In this document: positions 14,931-22,995 of the stretch, one piece after another
Layout: each line of letters opens with the position of its first letter
Numbering within the stretch: the stretch's first letter is position 1
Assembly (NCBI GenBank): GCA_016223135.1
Contig: JACRPQ010000014.1
Location: 1 to 35,072, forward strand
From: Chloroflexota bacterium
GTDB lineage: Bacteria > Chloroflexota > Anaerolineae > Anaerolineales > Villigracilaceae
Direction of reading: 5' to 3'
DNA: 35,072 bases
The notes under the pieces: generated by a model
Databases searched by the model: none
What the model saw: the letters and a program-made list of their open reading frames with translations, nothing else
What the model was told of the DNA's origin: nothing
Position numbers and translations under genes: made by a program

Positions 14931-15135
14931 GCAGACTTCCGAAGTCTCAAAGACTTCGGAGTGTGCACGCAAACTATGTCAGGCGCTCCGCACGGGGATG
15001 AACCCCCGCGCTTATTTTACGAAGACCCGCCAAGGCGGGACTAGTCCGCTTGAGCGGACTTTGTAATGATAGCCCGACGGCTCGTCGTCGGGCGGGCATG
15101 GACAACCTTTGCGTGCGCACACTTCGGAAGTCTGC
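14931..15135. repeat. large inverted-repeat element upstream of the Roco gene
   Basis: Left arm: GCAGACTTCCGAAGT (14931-14945), an inserted complementary stretch (AGACTTCGGA), then GTGCACGCAAA (to 14973). Right arm: TTTGCGTGC (15108-15116) and GCACACTTCGGAAGTCTGC (15117-15135). Between them lie smaller hairpins, including CCCGCC/GGCGGG near 15026-15039. It fills most of the 314-nt spacer 14864-15177 and would be a structured leader of the Roco mRNA. Confidence 0.7.
15041..15101. repeat. composite palindromic repeat, copy 2
   Basis: CTAGTCC hairpin with arms AGTCCGCT (15043-15050) and AGCGGACT (15053-15060), then TTTGTA, then ATAGC with hairpin GCCCGACG/CGTCGGGC (15072-15093), ending GCGGGCATGG (15092-15101). 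Same order of parts as 9098-9157. Confidence 0.6.
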
Positions 15136-15151
15136 GTCGAAGTCTTTCGTG

Positions 15152-15173
15152 GCGCAAGTCTGCAGACTTGCGC
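15152..15173. repeat. 22-bp perfect palindrome after DUF2905
   Basis: Fully self-complementary, centred on CTGCAG, with GCGCAAGT ends. It begins 4 nt beyond the DUF2905 stop and resembles the hairpins at 11183-11224, so copies of one palindrome family lie on both sides of the Roco gene. Confidence 0.8.
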
Positions 15174-15177
15174 TACG

Positions 15178-15411
15178 CTACTTCCTCCACAGCCGCGCAA
15201 TCAGGTTCAGAATCACCGTCAGCACCAGCGAAATGAGCAGGCTGGTGGCGAGGGGGAAGTAGAAGCGGAAGTTTTCGCCCTCGATGCGGATGTCGCCGGG
15301 CAGGCGTCCCAGCGGGAGACCGAATTTGGCGGCAAGATAGAGTCCCCCGCCGATGAGGAAGAGCAAGAGTCCGCCAAGCATTAAGTAACGGGCAATGGTT
15401 TCCATATTCAT
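15178..15411 (-). CDS. DUF2905 small membrane protein
   Basis: A 77-residue protein with two transmembrane helices (YLMLGGLLLFLIGGGLYLA and FPLATSLLISLVLTVILNLI) joined by the DUF2905 signature loop GLPLGRLPGDIRIEGENFRFYFP. The function of the family is unknown, but its gene is often next to ruvB and queA, as here (ruvB ends 88 nt upstream). The reading frame is open further upstream through minisatellite DNA; the ATG at 15411 (or 15405) matches the family start. No strong Shine-Dalgarno is seen. Confidence 0.9.
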   Translation of the reverse strand: MNMETIARYLMLGGLLLFLIGGGLYLAAKFGLPLGRLPGDIRIEGENFRFYFPLATSLLISLVLTVILNLIARLWRK

Positions 15412-15417
15412 CGGGTT

Positions 15418-15499
15418 TCCAGGTTTGAAGGTTGGGATGTTGCAAGTTGGAAGGTTCAGAGGTTGGCAGGTTAACTTGCAAACGTTCCAACTTGCCAAC
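15418..15499. repeat. palindromic AGGTTGG minisatellite between ruvB and DUF2905
   Basis: Degenerate units of the form (A/G)GGTTGGAAGGTT run up to a centre GGTTAACTTGC and then continue as the complement (TTCCAACTTGCCAAC). Arms TTGCAAGTTGGAA and TTCCAACTTG can pair. It is organised like the decamer arrays flanking tpiA. Confidence 0.6.
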
Positions 15500-16519
15500 T
15501 CATAACAGCCTCGGCTGTCCCTCTTCCCTCCACTCCAGCCCCAAATGCTCATACGCGGATTTGGTCGCCACGCGTCCCTGCGGAGTGCGGTCGAGGAAGC
15601 CAAGCTGCAGCAGGTACGGCTCGACCACGTCCATGATCGTATCCTGCTCCTCGCTGATGGAGGCGGCGATGGTGTTCAAGCCGACGGGTCCGCCGCCGTA
15701 TTTTTCGATGATGGTGCGCAGGACGCGGCGGTCCACGTCATCGAGACCGAGCGGGTCCACTTGCAGCAAGTCGAGCGCTTCGCGCGCAACCGCCTGGGTG
15801 ATGACGCCATCCGCGCGGACTTGAGCATAGTCGCGGACGCGGCGCAGCAGACGCAGGGCAATGCGCGGCGTGCCGCGCGCGCGCCTCGCCACCTCGCCGA
15901 CGCCGGATTCGTCTGCCTGGACTTTGAGCATCCCCGCCGCCCTTCTTACAATCTGACGCATGGCTTCGAGGTCGTAGTAATCGAGGCGATACACCGCGCC
16001 GAAGCGCGCCCGCAATGGAGCGGTGACCAGCGCCAGCCGCGTGGTCGCGCCGACGACGGTAAAGCGCGGCAGTTTCAGGCGGATGGAACGCGCCGAGGGT
16101 CCCTTGCCAATGACGATGTCGAGCGAAAAGTCCTCCATGGCGGGGTAAAGCACCTCCTCCACAGCCCGCCCGAGGCGGTGAATTTCGTCAATGAACAGCA
16201 CATCGCCCTGGCGCAGGTTGGTGAGGATGGCGGCGAGGTCGCCGGCGCGCTCGATGGCGGGTCCCGCCGTCACTTTGACGTTGACGCCCATCTCGTTGGC
16301 GACGACGTGCGCGAGGGTGGTCTTGCCCAAGCCGGGCGGTCCGTAAAACAGGACGTGGTCGAGCGCTTCGCCGCGTTTCTTCGCCGCAGAAATCAGGATG
16401 GAGAGGTTCTCTTTGACCTGATCCTGACCGATGAGGTCGGCGAGTTTTTGCGGGCGCAGGGCATTGTCCACGCGGTCGTCGGGTTTGGATTCGGGGTCGA
16501 GGGGACGAGGGGTTGGCAT
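15500..16519 (-). CDS. ruvB: Holliday junction branch-migration helicase RuvB
   Basis: A 339-residue AAA+ motor that, with RuvA, drives branch migration at Holliday junctions in recombination and repair. Walker A is GPPGLGKTT (60-68); Walker B is LFIDEIHRL (D111, E112). The sensor segment VGATTR, the arginine-finger region (RARFG) and the C-terminal winged helix ([34 protein letters not shown], then RGR-like TPQGRVAT) are present. The frame extends upstream, but the family start is [10 protein letters not shown] at 16519, with TATAAT exactly 7 nt before it, suggesting a leaderless mRNA. ruvA and ruvC are not in the window. Confidence 0.97.
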   Translation of the reverse strand: MPTPRPLDPESKPDDRVDNALRPQKLADLIGQDQVKENLSILISAAKKRGEALDHVLFYGPPGLGKTTLAHVVANEMGVNVKVTAGPAIERAGDLAAILTNLRQGDVLFIDEIHRLGRAVEEVLYPAMEDFSLDIVIGKGPSARSIRLKLPRFTVVGATTRLALVTAPLRARFGAVYRLDYYDLEAMRQIVRRAAGMLKVQADESGVGEVARRARGTPRIALRLLRRVRDYAQVRADGVITQAVAREALDLLQVDPLGLDDVDRRVLRTIIEKYGGGPVGLNTIAASISEEQDTIMDVVEPYLLQLGFLDRTPQGRVATKSAYEHLGLEWREEGQPRLL

Positions 16520-16526
16520 GGAAAGG

Positions 16527-16532
16527 ATTATA
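16527..16532 (-). promoter_or_regulatory. -10 box of ruvB (leaderless arrangement)
   Basis: Minus-strand TATAAT with 7 nt to the ruvB ATG. The surrounding DNA (16521-16570) is a degenerate tandem repeat of ATAAAGGAT(G/A)AG, so the promoter is embedded in a minisatellite. Confidence 0.55.
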
Positions 16533-16609
16533 AAGGATAAGAGATGAGGAATAAAGGATGAGGAAGGAAGAGTGTATGGCTTTTTCATTATCGCTCGACG
16601 GAATCAATT

Positions 16610-16694
16610 TTTGTACACGGATCGCACGGATGATGCGGAATTCTCCGTGAAAAACGGAAAGAAATCCATTCATTCCGCGAAATCCGTGTACAAA
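16610..16694. repeat. 85-bp triple-nested palindrome
   Basis: Three perfect nested arm pairs: TTTGTACACGGAT (16610-16622) with 16682-16694, GCGGAAT (16635-16641) with 16672-16678, and TCCGT (16644-16648) with ACGGA (16654-16658). It lies in the 346-nt spacer 16520-16865 between ruvB and the exporter operon. The rest of that spacer holds the ruvB promoter repeat and the terminator at 16817; 16695-16816 shows nothing recognisable. Confidence 0.75.
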
Positions 16695-16816
16695 GAAGGC
16701 TCGCATCCAGATTTTGAGACAGCCATAAGGAAGAGTGAGGAGAACGCGGCTGAGGGGATGAAAAATTCGATTGAGCAGAGTCAGGCGTCGGTGAGGGCGA
16801 AGCGGGTTTGCATCCA

Positions 16817-16848
16817 AAGAAAAAGGGACAGCCTCGCGGGCTGTCCCT
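16817..16848 (-). terminator. rho-independent terminator of the exporter operon
   Basis: Arms AGGGACAGCC (16824-16833) and GGCTGTCCCT (16839-16848) with a 5-nt loop. On the minus strand the stem is followed by a T-run, 17 nt after the stop codon of the adaptor gene. Confidence 0.9.
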
Positions 16849-16865
16849 GCTTTGAGAGGCGTCCG

Positions 16866-18032
16866 TTATTTCAAAGGTTCAAAAGTCACTTCGACGGTCA
16901 TGCCCCATTTGAGGCGCGGGTCGGTCTCCTGCACGTGGATATAGACGGTGTAAATCACGTCGCCGCTTTGGAGGTAGGATGCGCCGCTGATTTCGGCGAC
17001 GACGCCTTTGAGGCGAAGATCGGGCAGAGCGTCGGGCGTGAAGGTGACCGCCTGACCGACGGCGACGTTCACGACTTCGAGTTCGGTGATGTCGCTGGTT
17101 TCGATGACCCACGCGGAGGGGTCGGCAACGCTCACGGCGCGGACCTCGGGACCGACCTGCTCGCCCACGCTCACCGCCACATCCAGGACGACGCCGTCGA
17201 ACGGCGCGGTGATGATGTAGTTGGCGAGCGCCGCTTCTGCCGCGGCGGCTTGCGCTTTGGCGGCTTCGAGACGCGCCTCAGCCACAGCGAGTTGATCCTT
17301 GTTGACGCCTTCGGCGGAGATTTCCCATTGGTATTTTGCCTCCGCTTCGGCGGCTAGGGCGGCGTCGAGCGCGGCACGGAGGGAATCTTGTTCGCGCTGG
17401 ATTTTTTCGAGTTCGGCAACGGCGTTGTCGTAATCCCGCTGAGCGGCGCGCAGGTTATCTTCGGCGGTTTTGCGTTTGGCGTTGTCGGGGTCGAGGTCTT
17501 TGTATTTGTCGAACTCGGTTTGCGCGTCTTGCAAGTCCTGTTTGCGCTCGTTGACGGTCGCCTGCTGGTCGTCGAGGCGCTTTTGAATGTCGCGCGGGTC
17601 GAGGTCGTTCCATTTTTTCTGCGCGGCGGCGCGGGCAATTTGCGCTCGTTGGTAGGCGTCCCAGGCGGCGGCGCGGCTGGCATCGCCGTTACGGATGAGC
17701 GCGTCGAGCGCCTGCTGGGCGGTGAGGAGTTCCAGTCTTGCTGCAGCCAGCCCGGCTTCGGCTTGAGCCGCATTGGAGAGACGCGCCAGCACGTCGCCCT
17801 TGCGGACACGGTCACCGATTTTCACGTTGACCTGTTCCACAATTCCGCGCGCCTGAAACGACAGATTGGAGGCGCGGACGGGTTTGAGGTGTCCCTCCGC
17901 CACCACCTCGTTCGAGTCGGCGGGTGCGGCGGCGTTTTCCGGTGTAGGAGTCGTCGCTTGGGACGCGCAGGCGGTCAGCCCCAGCGCGAGGATGACAATT
18001 AGCATCATCAGTTTGCTTGTTGTTTTATTCAT
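16866..18032 (-). CDS. HlyD/MacA-type adaptor lipoprotein
   Basis: A 388-residue membrane-fusion/adaptor protein. A signal peptide ends in the lipobox LTAC (C22 is the predicted lipidated residue), followed by a Thr/Pro/Ala linker. The biotinyl-lipoyl-like half motif (RGIVEQVNVKIGDRVRKGDVLARL) precedes a long Ala/Gln/Lys-rich coiled-coil hairpin (about 90-270). The second lipoyl half is ITAPFDGVVLDVAVSVGEQV, and a beta-barrel domain follows. It would connect to the FtsX/MacB permease encoded directly upstream. In a cell without an outer membrane the partner would be in or outside the wall. AAGGAA precedes the ATG; a terminator follows the gene. Confidence 0.9.
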   Translation of the reverse strand: MNKTTSKLMMLIVILALGLTACASQATTPTPENAAAPADSNEVVAEGHLKPVRASNLSFQARGIVEQVNVKIGDRVRKGDVLARLSNAAQAEAGLAAARLELLTAQQALDALIRNGDASRAAAWDAYQRAQIARAAAQKKWNDLDPRDIQKRLDDQQATVNERKQDLQDAQTEFDKYKDLDPDNAKRKTAEDNLRAAQRDYDNAVAELEKIQREQDSLRAALDAALAAEAEAKYQWEISAEGVNKDQLAVAEARLEAAKAQAAAAEAALANYIITAPFDGVVLDVAVSVGEQVGPEVRAVSVADPSAWVIETSDITELEVVNVAVGQAVTFTPDALPDLRLKGVVAEISGASYLQSGDVIYTVYIHVQETDPRLKWGMTVEVTFEPLK

Positions 18033-18048
18033 TGTTTGTTCCTTATAC

Positions 18049-18096
18049 CCTCTCCCCTTGCCCCTCTCCCAAACTGGGAGAGGGGTTGGGGTGAGG
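18049..18096. repeat. CCCTC-rich palindromic spacer repeat
   Basis: CCCTCTCCCC-type arm, then hairpin CCCTCTCCCA-aac-TGGGAGAGGG, then TTGGGGTGAGGG. It fills the spacer between the permease stop (18102) and the Shine-Dalgarno of the adaptor gene. Related copies are at 4011-4045 and 29597-29655. Confidence 0.8.
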
Positions 18097-18101
18097 GAAA
18101 A

Positions 18102-20531
18102 TTATTCATACGCCAGCACTTCACGAATGGTCAACCGCGCGGCATTGCGGGCAGGCAGAACGCTTGCCACAGCGGAGAGAATCAGCACCAAGCCCAGCCA
18201 GATGGCATAGCCCATGTAGGTGAAGACGACGGCTATCGGGGTTTGGAACACCGCCAGGCTGACGATATAAGAGAGTCCGTAGGTGAACGGGATGGAGAGG
18301 AGGATTGCCAGCGCAAACGAAATCAAACCAATCACCACGCCTTCGGCAATGACCGTCCGCATGACGGCGCGGTCATCTGCGCCGATGGCGCGCGTGATTC
18401 CGATTTCACGGGTGCGCTCCAGCACGTTCATACCCATCGTCCCCGTCAGCCCCATCGAGCCGACGATGGCGGTCAGGATTGCCATGATGAGCAGGAACGT
18501 GACGAGGATGTCGAGGCTTTCCACCGCCACATCCAGCGAGGCGCTGCCTGCCTGTGCAAGGCGCACTTTGAAGCCCTTGTCGCGCATGTACTTGTCCAAC
18601 TCTTCGGCTTTGGCGTCCTGATAGGCGCGGTCATGACGTTCGGTCACGACGCGATAGGAGAAGGAACGCTTTGCCTGCTTGTTCATCACCGAGATGTATT
18701 CAAAGGGCGCGTATCCGATCAGTCCTTCCTGATCCACGAATTTGAAGAGACCCACCACCTGCCAGGCTTCATCCCGCCCGTTGATGCGCAGGGTGACGAA
18801 ATCGCCCGCCCGCAGGCTGGGGAACGATTTGCGCAGTCCCTCGCTCACCGCCATCTTGCGGACATCGCCAGGGCGTATCCAGCGTCCCTCCACAAGGATG
18901 GGCTGAACCAAACGGCTGTCGGCGGGCGGCGACAGCAGGGTAATGTTTTCGGCGACCCTGCCCTGTTCGTCCAGCAACTCGCCGCCGGCAAACTGCCAGC
19001 CTTCCACCTGCACCACCCCATCCACGCTTCCCACCACGCGCTCGATCTCCTGCACGCGGTACGGCTGGTCAAAGTCGAGCGTCACGTCGGCGCGGAAGTA
19101 TTTGCCAATCTGCCCGATGTAATCGTGCAGGGTCACGCGCACGTTGAAGACGGCAATGAAAATCGCGCCGCCCATCGTCAGCGTGAATAACGTCAGCGCC
19201 AGGCGGCTTTTGCGGCGGAACGTGTTCCTCAGCGAAATGATGAACGGACGCGGGATGTGGATGCCGCGCGCCGCGAGCAGACGCGTCGCCTTGACCTGCG
19301 CCCAATCGAACCACGAGAGACGCATCTCTCCGTCTTTGAACTGAATCGGCTCCTCAGCCGCATCTCCGCTGAGAGCACGCAGGACGGTGATGCGCGAGCC
19401 GTTGACCACCGGCGCCAGCCCCGCAATCAGCGGGACGAGCAGCCCCACCACGACTTGAATGAAGAACGGCAGAGGCAGGAGTCGGTATCCCAGCAGGTTG
19501 AAATCCAACTGGCTGGCGATGAAGGACGCCAGTTGATACGCTCCAATCCCTCCGAACGGCACGGCAATCAGCAAAGCCAGAACGCCAAACGCCATGATGA
19601 GCGTGATGTACATCTCGAAGACCTGACGTCTCTGCCCGCCGACCAGTTTCATCACGCCAATGTGACGCAGATGCTGGTTGAGCAGGGCGCTCAATGTGTT
19701 CGAAATCAACGAACTGGAGAGAAAGACGATGAGGATGCCCAACGCCAGCAGGATGCCCAAAATCGCGTTGACCGTGCTGGCAAGCGGATGTTTGTGCGTT
19801 TCTGCAAAGCGCGAGCGGATGACCACCCCGCCCGATTTTTCGATCTTGTCTTTTAGTTCCGCGCCCACTTCACGGATGTAATGCGGGTCGTCGCCGTCGC
19901 CAGCCACACGAACCAACATGCGGTTGTAGAGTTTCGGCTGCCCCAGGTATTGCAGAGTGTCGGTGGTGATGTAGCCAAACGGCGAAGCGAGGAAGTCGCC
20001 TGCGCCGGCTGCCGTGTCCTGCACAATGCCGGCGACGGTCAGGGTTTTGGTGGAGCCGTCGGGGAGTTGAAATTCAAGGAGACCTCCCACGCCCACGTCG
20101 AGGTCGCGAAGCGCATCTTTTTCCAGCAGAACTTCACGCTTGGCAGGCGCGGTCTTCCCTTCGAGAGGATTGAGCAGGTTGATGGCGTTGTCTTCAAAAC
20201 TCTCGAAAGCGACCATGTCGAGGGCGGTCCATTTCTCGGCGCCCGGTACGCGCACGCGCATATTGAAGACGCGCCGCGCCTCGGCATCCGCCACTTCCCT
20301 GTGATTGCGAATGGACGACAGGATGGCATCGTCGAAATTGGTCATGCGCAGTTCGATGTTGGCGGGCTGGTTCGCCGCAAACGAGACGCTCATGTCGTTC
20401 GAGATGATTTGATATGCGCCCGCGATGACGCCAATGGAAAACACGCCCACTGCAATGGAGAAGACCACCAGCAGGGTGCGTCCTTTGTTGTCGAGCAGGT
20501 CGTGCAATACTTTGCGCCAGCGAGGTTTCAT
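18102..20531 (-). CDS. MacB/FtsX-type ABC exporter permease
   Basis: An 809-residue membrane protein with one N-terminal helix (LLVVFSIAVGVFSIGVIAGAYQI), a large extracytoplasmic domain and two FtsX-type three-helix blocks. One block lies in the middle (ILGILLALGILIVFLSSSLI and following helices), the other at the C-terminus (FLLIMAILTAIVGSMGLTG, IGLISFALAILL, LGLVLILSAVASVLPAR). The ERTREIGITRAIGA motif before the last helices is the coupling element that contacts the ATPase. The tandem FtsX layout with two extracytoplasmic domains fits lipoprotein or peptide exporters and mechanotransmission complexes. Upstream are two ATPase genes, downstream the adaptor gene. There is no Shine-Dalgarno; a heptamer repeat lies directly before the ATG. 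Confidence 0.92.
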   Translation of the reverse strand: MKPRWRKVLHDLLDNKGRTLLVVFSIAVGVFSIGVIAGAYQIISNDMSVSFAANQPANIELRMTNFDDAILSSIRNHREVADAEARRVFNMRVRVPGAEKWTALDMVAFESFEDNAINLLNPLEGKTAPAKREVLLEKDALRDLDVGVGGLLEFQLPDGSTKTLTVAGIVQDTAAGAGDFLASPFGYITTDTLQYLGQPKLYNRMLVRVAGDGDDPHYIREVGAELKDKIEKSGGVVIRSRFAETHKHPLASTVNAILGILLALGILIVFLSSSLISNTLSALLNQHLRHIGVMKLVGGQRRQVFEMYITLIMAFGVLALLIAVPFGGIGAYQLASFIASQLDFNLLGYRLLPLPFFIQVVVGLLVPLIAGLAPVVNGSRITVLRALSGDAAEEPIQFKDGEMRLSWFDWAQVKATRLLAARGIHIPRPFIISLRNTFRRKSRLALTLFTLTMGGAIFIAVFNVRVTLHDYIGQIGKYFRADVTLDFDQPYRVQEIERVVGSVDGVVQVEGWQFAGGELLDEQGRVAENITLLSPPADSRLVQPILVEGRWIRPGDVRKMAVSEGLRKSFPSLRAGDFVTLRINGRDEAWQVVGLFKFVDQEGLIGYAPFEYISVMNKQAKRSFSYRVVTERHDRAYQDAKAEELDKYMRDKGFKVRLAQAGSASLDVAVESLDILVTFLLIMAILTAIVGSMGLTGTMGMNVLERTREIGITRAIGADDRAVMRTVIAEGVVIGLISFALAILLSIPFTYGLSYIVSLAVFQTPIAVVFTYMGYAIWLGLVLILSAVASVLPARNAARLTIREVLAYE

Positions 20532-20533
20532 GG

Positions 20534-20588
20534 GATTTGCGATTTACGATTTGCGATTTACGATTTGCGATTTTCGATTTGCGATTTA
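20534..20588. repeat. GATTTGC heptamer array at the permease start
   Basis: About eight units GATTTGC/GATTTAC/GATTTTC in tandem, filling the whole spacer from the stop codon of the ABC-cNMP gene (20586-20588) to 3 nt before the permease ATG (20531). Related heptamers lie inside queA at 9460-9487. Confidence 0.85.
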
Positions 20589-21773
20589 TGGACGTTTGCG
20601 GAAGAGGGAGAACAGACCGCGCCCGGAGCGGCTGTCTGCCGCGCGGTGTTCTTTCAATCTCTCCTGCACGATCTTCCCAACCGCCTCCGCCGTGATGGGC
20701 GATTGGTCCATCACACGCTGAAAATCTTCACGTTTGATGGTCAATACTTCAACGGGACCGCCGGCGCCCGCGCGCACATTGGCAATGGACTTGCCGCCGC
20801 GCATCAACTCGATCTCGCCGAAGAACTCACCGGGCTGGAGACGCGAGATGACGGTCTCGCCGCCCTTGCGGTCGAACAGCACCACCTCCACTTCGCCCTT
20901 CTGGATCATGAAGAACTTCTCCACATGCGCATCGCGCGAAAGGATGGTGGCTTTGGCGGGATAAACCTCGGTCTGCGCCAGTTTGGTGAACTCCAGCATG
21001 TGCCGATGCCTGAGCCAGGGCAGCGCCTTGGCGACCGTCTCGTTGATCAACTCTCCGTCCGAAATGATGATGTTGCGGGTGGTGCGCGAGGTCAGCGAGG
21101 GGTCGTGCGTCACCATCACAATCGTCTTGCCGCGCCGCGAGAGTTCCTCGAAAAGGTCAATGATGACATCCGCCGATTTCGTGTCGAGGTTGCCGGTCGG
21201 TTCGTCCGCCACCAGCAGAGGCGGGTCGCAGGCAAGCGCTCGGGCAATCGCCGCCAGTTGCTGCTGTCCCGTGGAAACCAGCACAGGCAGTTTGTTGGCA
21301 AACTTTTCCAGCCCCACCAGTTCGAGCAGTTCCATGGCGCGCTTGGGGCGTTCGTCGAAGTCATACATCTCGGCATAATCCATCGGGAGCATCACGTTCT
21401 CGAGCAGGGTCAGCATGGGCATCAACTGGAAGAATTGAAAGACAATGCCCAGATTGCGCCCGCGCCATTTCGAACGCTGGCTCTCGGTCACGCCGCTGTA
21501 AATATCCGTGCCGCCGATGACCACGCGCCCCGCGCTGGGATGGTCAATGCCTGTGATCATGTTCAACAGCGTGGACTTGCCGCTCCCCGACTTGCCGACA
21601 ATCGAAACGAACTCGCCGCGATAGATGGTCAGGTCAATGCCTTTGAGGACGGTGAACTCACCCGCCGCGCTCTTGAACGTCTTGACGACGCCGTGCATGT
21701 CAATCATGGCGTCAGCGGAGGACATGACATGCTGGACGGAAACAGGCTGAGGCGAAGAGCGGCGCGGGCTCAT
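20586..21773 (-). CDS. ABC ATPase fused to a cyclic-nucleotide-binding-like domain
   Basis: A 395-residue protein. Residues about 23-245 form a LolD/MacB-type ATPase with Walker A GKSGSGKS, Q-loop VFQFFQLMPML, Walker [13 protein letters not shown] and a switch histidine in VMVTHD. The signature motif is degenerate (VSTGQQQLAAIARAL instead of [15 protein letters not shown]). Residues about 265-375 form a CAP_ED domain (ILSRDAHVEKFFMIQKGEVEVVLF, LQPGEFFGEIELM). The conserved phosphate-binding arginine of that domain is not obvious; GKSIANVRA stands where RxAxVRA is expected. Its start overlaps the end of the preceding ABC ATPase gene (ATGA). The fusion suggests that ligand or protein binding gates transport. 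Confidence 0.9.
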   Translation of the reverse strand: MSPRRSSPQPVSVQHVMSSADAMIDMHGVVKTFKSAAGEFTVLKGIDLTIYRGEFVSIVGKSGSGKSTLLNMITGIDHPSAGRVVIGGTDIYSGVTESQRSKWRGRNLGIVFQFFQLMPMLTLLENVMLPMDYAEMYDFDERPKRAMELLELVGLEKFANKLPVLVSTGQQQLAAIARALACDPPLLVADEPTGNLDTKSADVIIDLFEELSRRGKTIVMVTHDPSLTSRTTRNIIISDGELINETVAKALPWLRHRHMLEFTKLAQTEVYPAKATILSRDAHVEKFFMIQKGEVEVVLFDRKGGETVISRLQPGEFFGEIELMRGGKSIANVRAGAGGPVEVLTIKREDFQRVMDQSPITAEAVGKIVQERLKEHRAADSRSGRGLFSLFRKRP

Positions 21774-22525
21774 TTCTTCCGCCTCCCACCGGACCTGAAG
21801 CCGGCTTCCGCCAAATCAACCTGATCCAACTCCCCATCCGTAATCCGCAAAGTGCGCGAGAAGCGCGGCGCCAGCGACTGATCGTGCGTCACCATGACGA
21901 TGGTCTTGCCCTGCTCTTCGACGAGGCGCTGAAAGAGTTCGAAGATGTGATCCGCCGTGACCGAGTCGAGACTGCCCGTCGGTTCGTCGGCGACGAGGAT
22001 GGGCGGATCGTTTGCCAGCGCGCGGGCAATGGCAACGCGCTGCTGCTGCCCGCCGGAGATGAGAGAGGGGAATTTATCCGCATGTTCTTCGATTTCCATG
22101 AGGCGGAGCAGTTCGAGTGCGCGCTCGCGGGAACGTTTGGGATGAAAGTTGCCGCATAAATCCATGGGCAGGGTGATATTCTCCACCAGCGTCAGCATGG
22201 GAAGCAGTTGAAAGGACTGGAAGACGACACCCATCGTCCGCCCGCGCCAGAAGGCAATCTCGTCTTCTTTCATCTTATGTACCGAGACAGACGAACCGTT
22301 TGCATGGACGATGACTTCGCCCGAGGTGAGATGATCCACGCCGGTTATCATATTGAGCAGGGTGGATTTCCCCGCCCCCGATTTTCCGATGATGCCAAGA
22401 AATTCCCCCGCCCGCACCTGCATGGTGATGCCTTTGAGCGCGGGAAAATCGCCCGCCGCGGTGGAGTACACTTTCACCACGTCACGCAGTTCGATGATGG
22501 GTTGGGATGGGAGGGTGGGCTTCAT
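21770..22525 (-). CDS. ABC transporter ATPase (LolD/MacB type)
   Basis: A 251-residue canonical ABC ATPase: Walker [10 protein letters not shown]-loop [11 protein letters not shown], signature [13 protein letters not shown], Walker [13 protein letters not shown] and switch histidine VMVTHD. It ends in a basic tail (GGRRKK). The frame is open upstream to 22654, but the ATG at 22525 fits the family start ([20 protein letters not shown]). It is the first gene of the operon and overlaps the ABC-cNMP gene by 4 nt. Because the signature of its partner is degenerate, this subunit would supply the intact signature in a mixed dimer; that is an inference. Confidence 0.93.
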   Translation of the reverse strand: MKPTLPSQPIIELRDVVKVYSTAAGDFPALKGITMQVRAGEFLGIIGKSGAGKSTLLNMITGVDHLTSGEVIVHANGSSVSVHKMKEDEIAFWRGRTMGVVFQSFQLLPMLTLVENITLPMDLCGNFHPKRSRERALELLRLMEIEEHADKFPSLISGGQQQRVAIARALANDPPILVADEPTGSLDSVTADHIFELFQRLVEEQGKTIVMVTHDQSLAPRFSRTLRITDGELDQVDLAEAGFRSGGRRKK

Positions 22526-22745
22526 AACAAGGTTATCATCGTCATACGCGAGGATTGCTTCGCCGGGTTTGACCCTCTTCGCAATACTTGCGCCTGCCCG
22601 CAAGTGCAGGTGTGACATTTTCAACACACATACAAAAACGGTCGCTGCGGGCAACCGTTTCGCTGGCGTGCCGTACGATATTCATTTTACCCTCTTCGGT
22701 AACTTGTGACAATTTTCGTAACAGCCCACCCGATTTCATCGCCTA

Positions 22746-22809
22746 AGACCCTAAAGGTCTTCTTTGCAGAACTTATCCATTCGATTTGTGGACAAGACCT
22801 TTAGGGTCT
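22746..22809. repeat. separated AGACCCTAAAGGTCT inverted pair
   Basis: AAGACCCTAAAGGTCTT (about 22745-22761) and AAGACCTTTAGGGTCT (22794-22809) are inverted arms separated by 32 nt. The same arms form the hairpin after rpsO (6372-6404), where they are adjacent. Confidence 0.75.
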
Positions 22810-22963
22810 GCCGCGCTTGATCGGTTATATCTTCCGAAGGAGCGCAAGCGCCGAGAATCAAGGCGAGCAAGAGGAAATATCTCCTGAACATTCTTCATCC
22901 TTTGCCTGCCTCAGTTACAGAGACCGTCATTACAAAGCACGGGTCAAAAGTCATTTGGGAGGC

Positions 22964-22969
22964 TATAAT
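22964..22969 (+). promoter_or_regulatory. putative -10 box of upp
   Basis: TATAAT 26 nt before the upp ATG. GGTCAA at about 22942 is a weak -35 candidate. Confidence 0.55.
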
Positions 22970-22995
22970 AAAAGTAACCTTTTTTGGAGGCGCTC

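Larger units (their letters stand above)
22526..22995. other. 470-nt divergent intergenic region
   Basis: Between the exporter operon (minus) and upp (plus). It contains short hairpins (CCTGC...GCAGG near 22591-22609; AACGGT/ACCGTT near 22635-22653), the AGACCCTAAAGGTCT inverted pair at 22746-22809, and the upp promoter at 22964. No credible gene is seen on either strand. Confidence 0.7.

Noticed and set aside
19881-21824. 647-codon plus-strand open frame across the exporter genes
   Set aside because: It runs antisense to the permease and ABC-cNMP genes; its sequence is low-complexity and matches no family.
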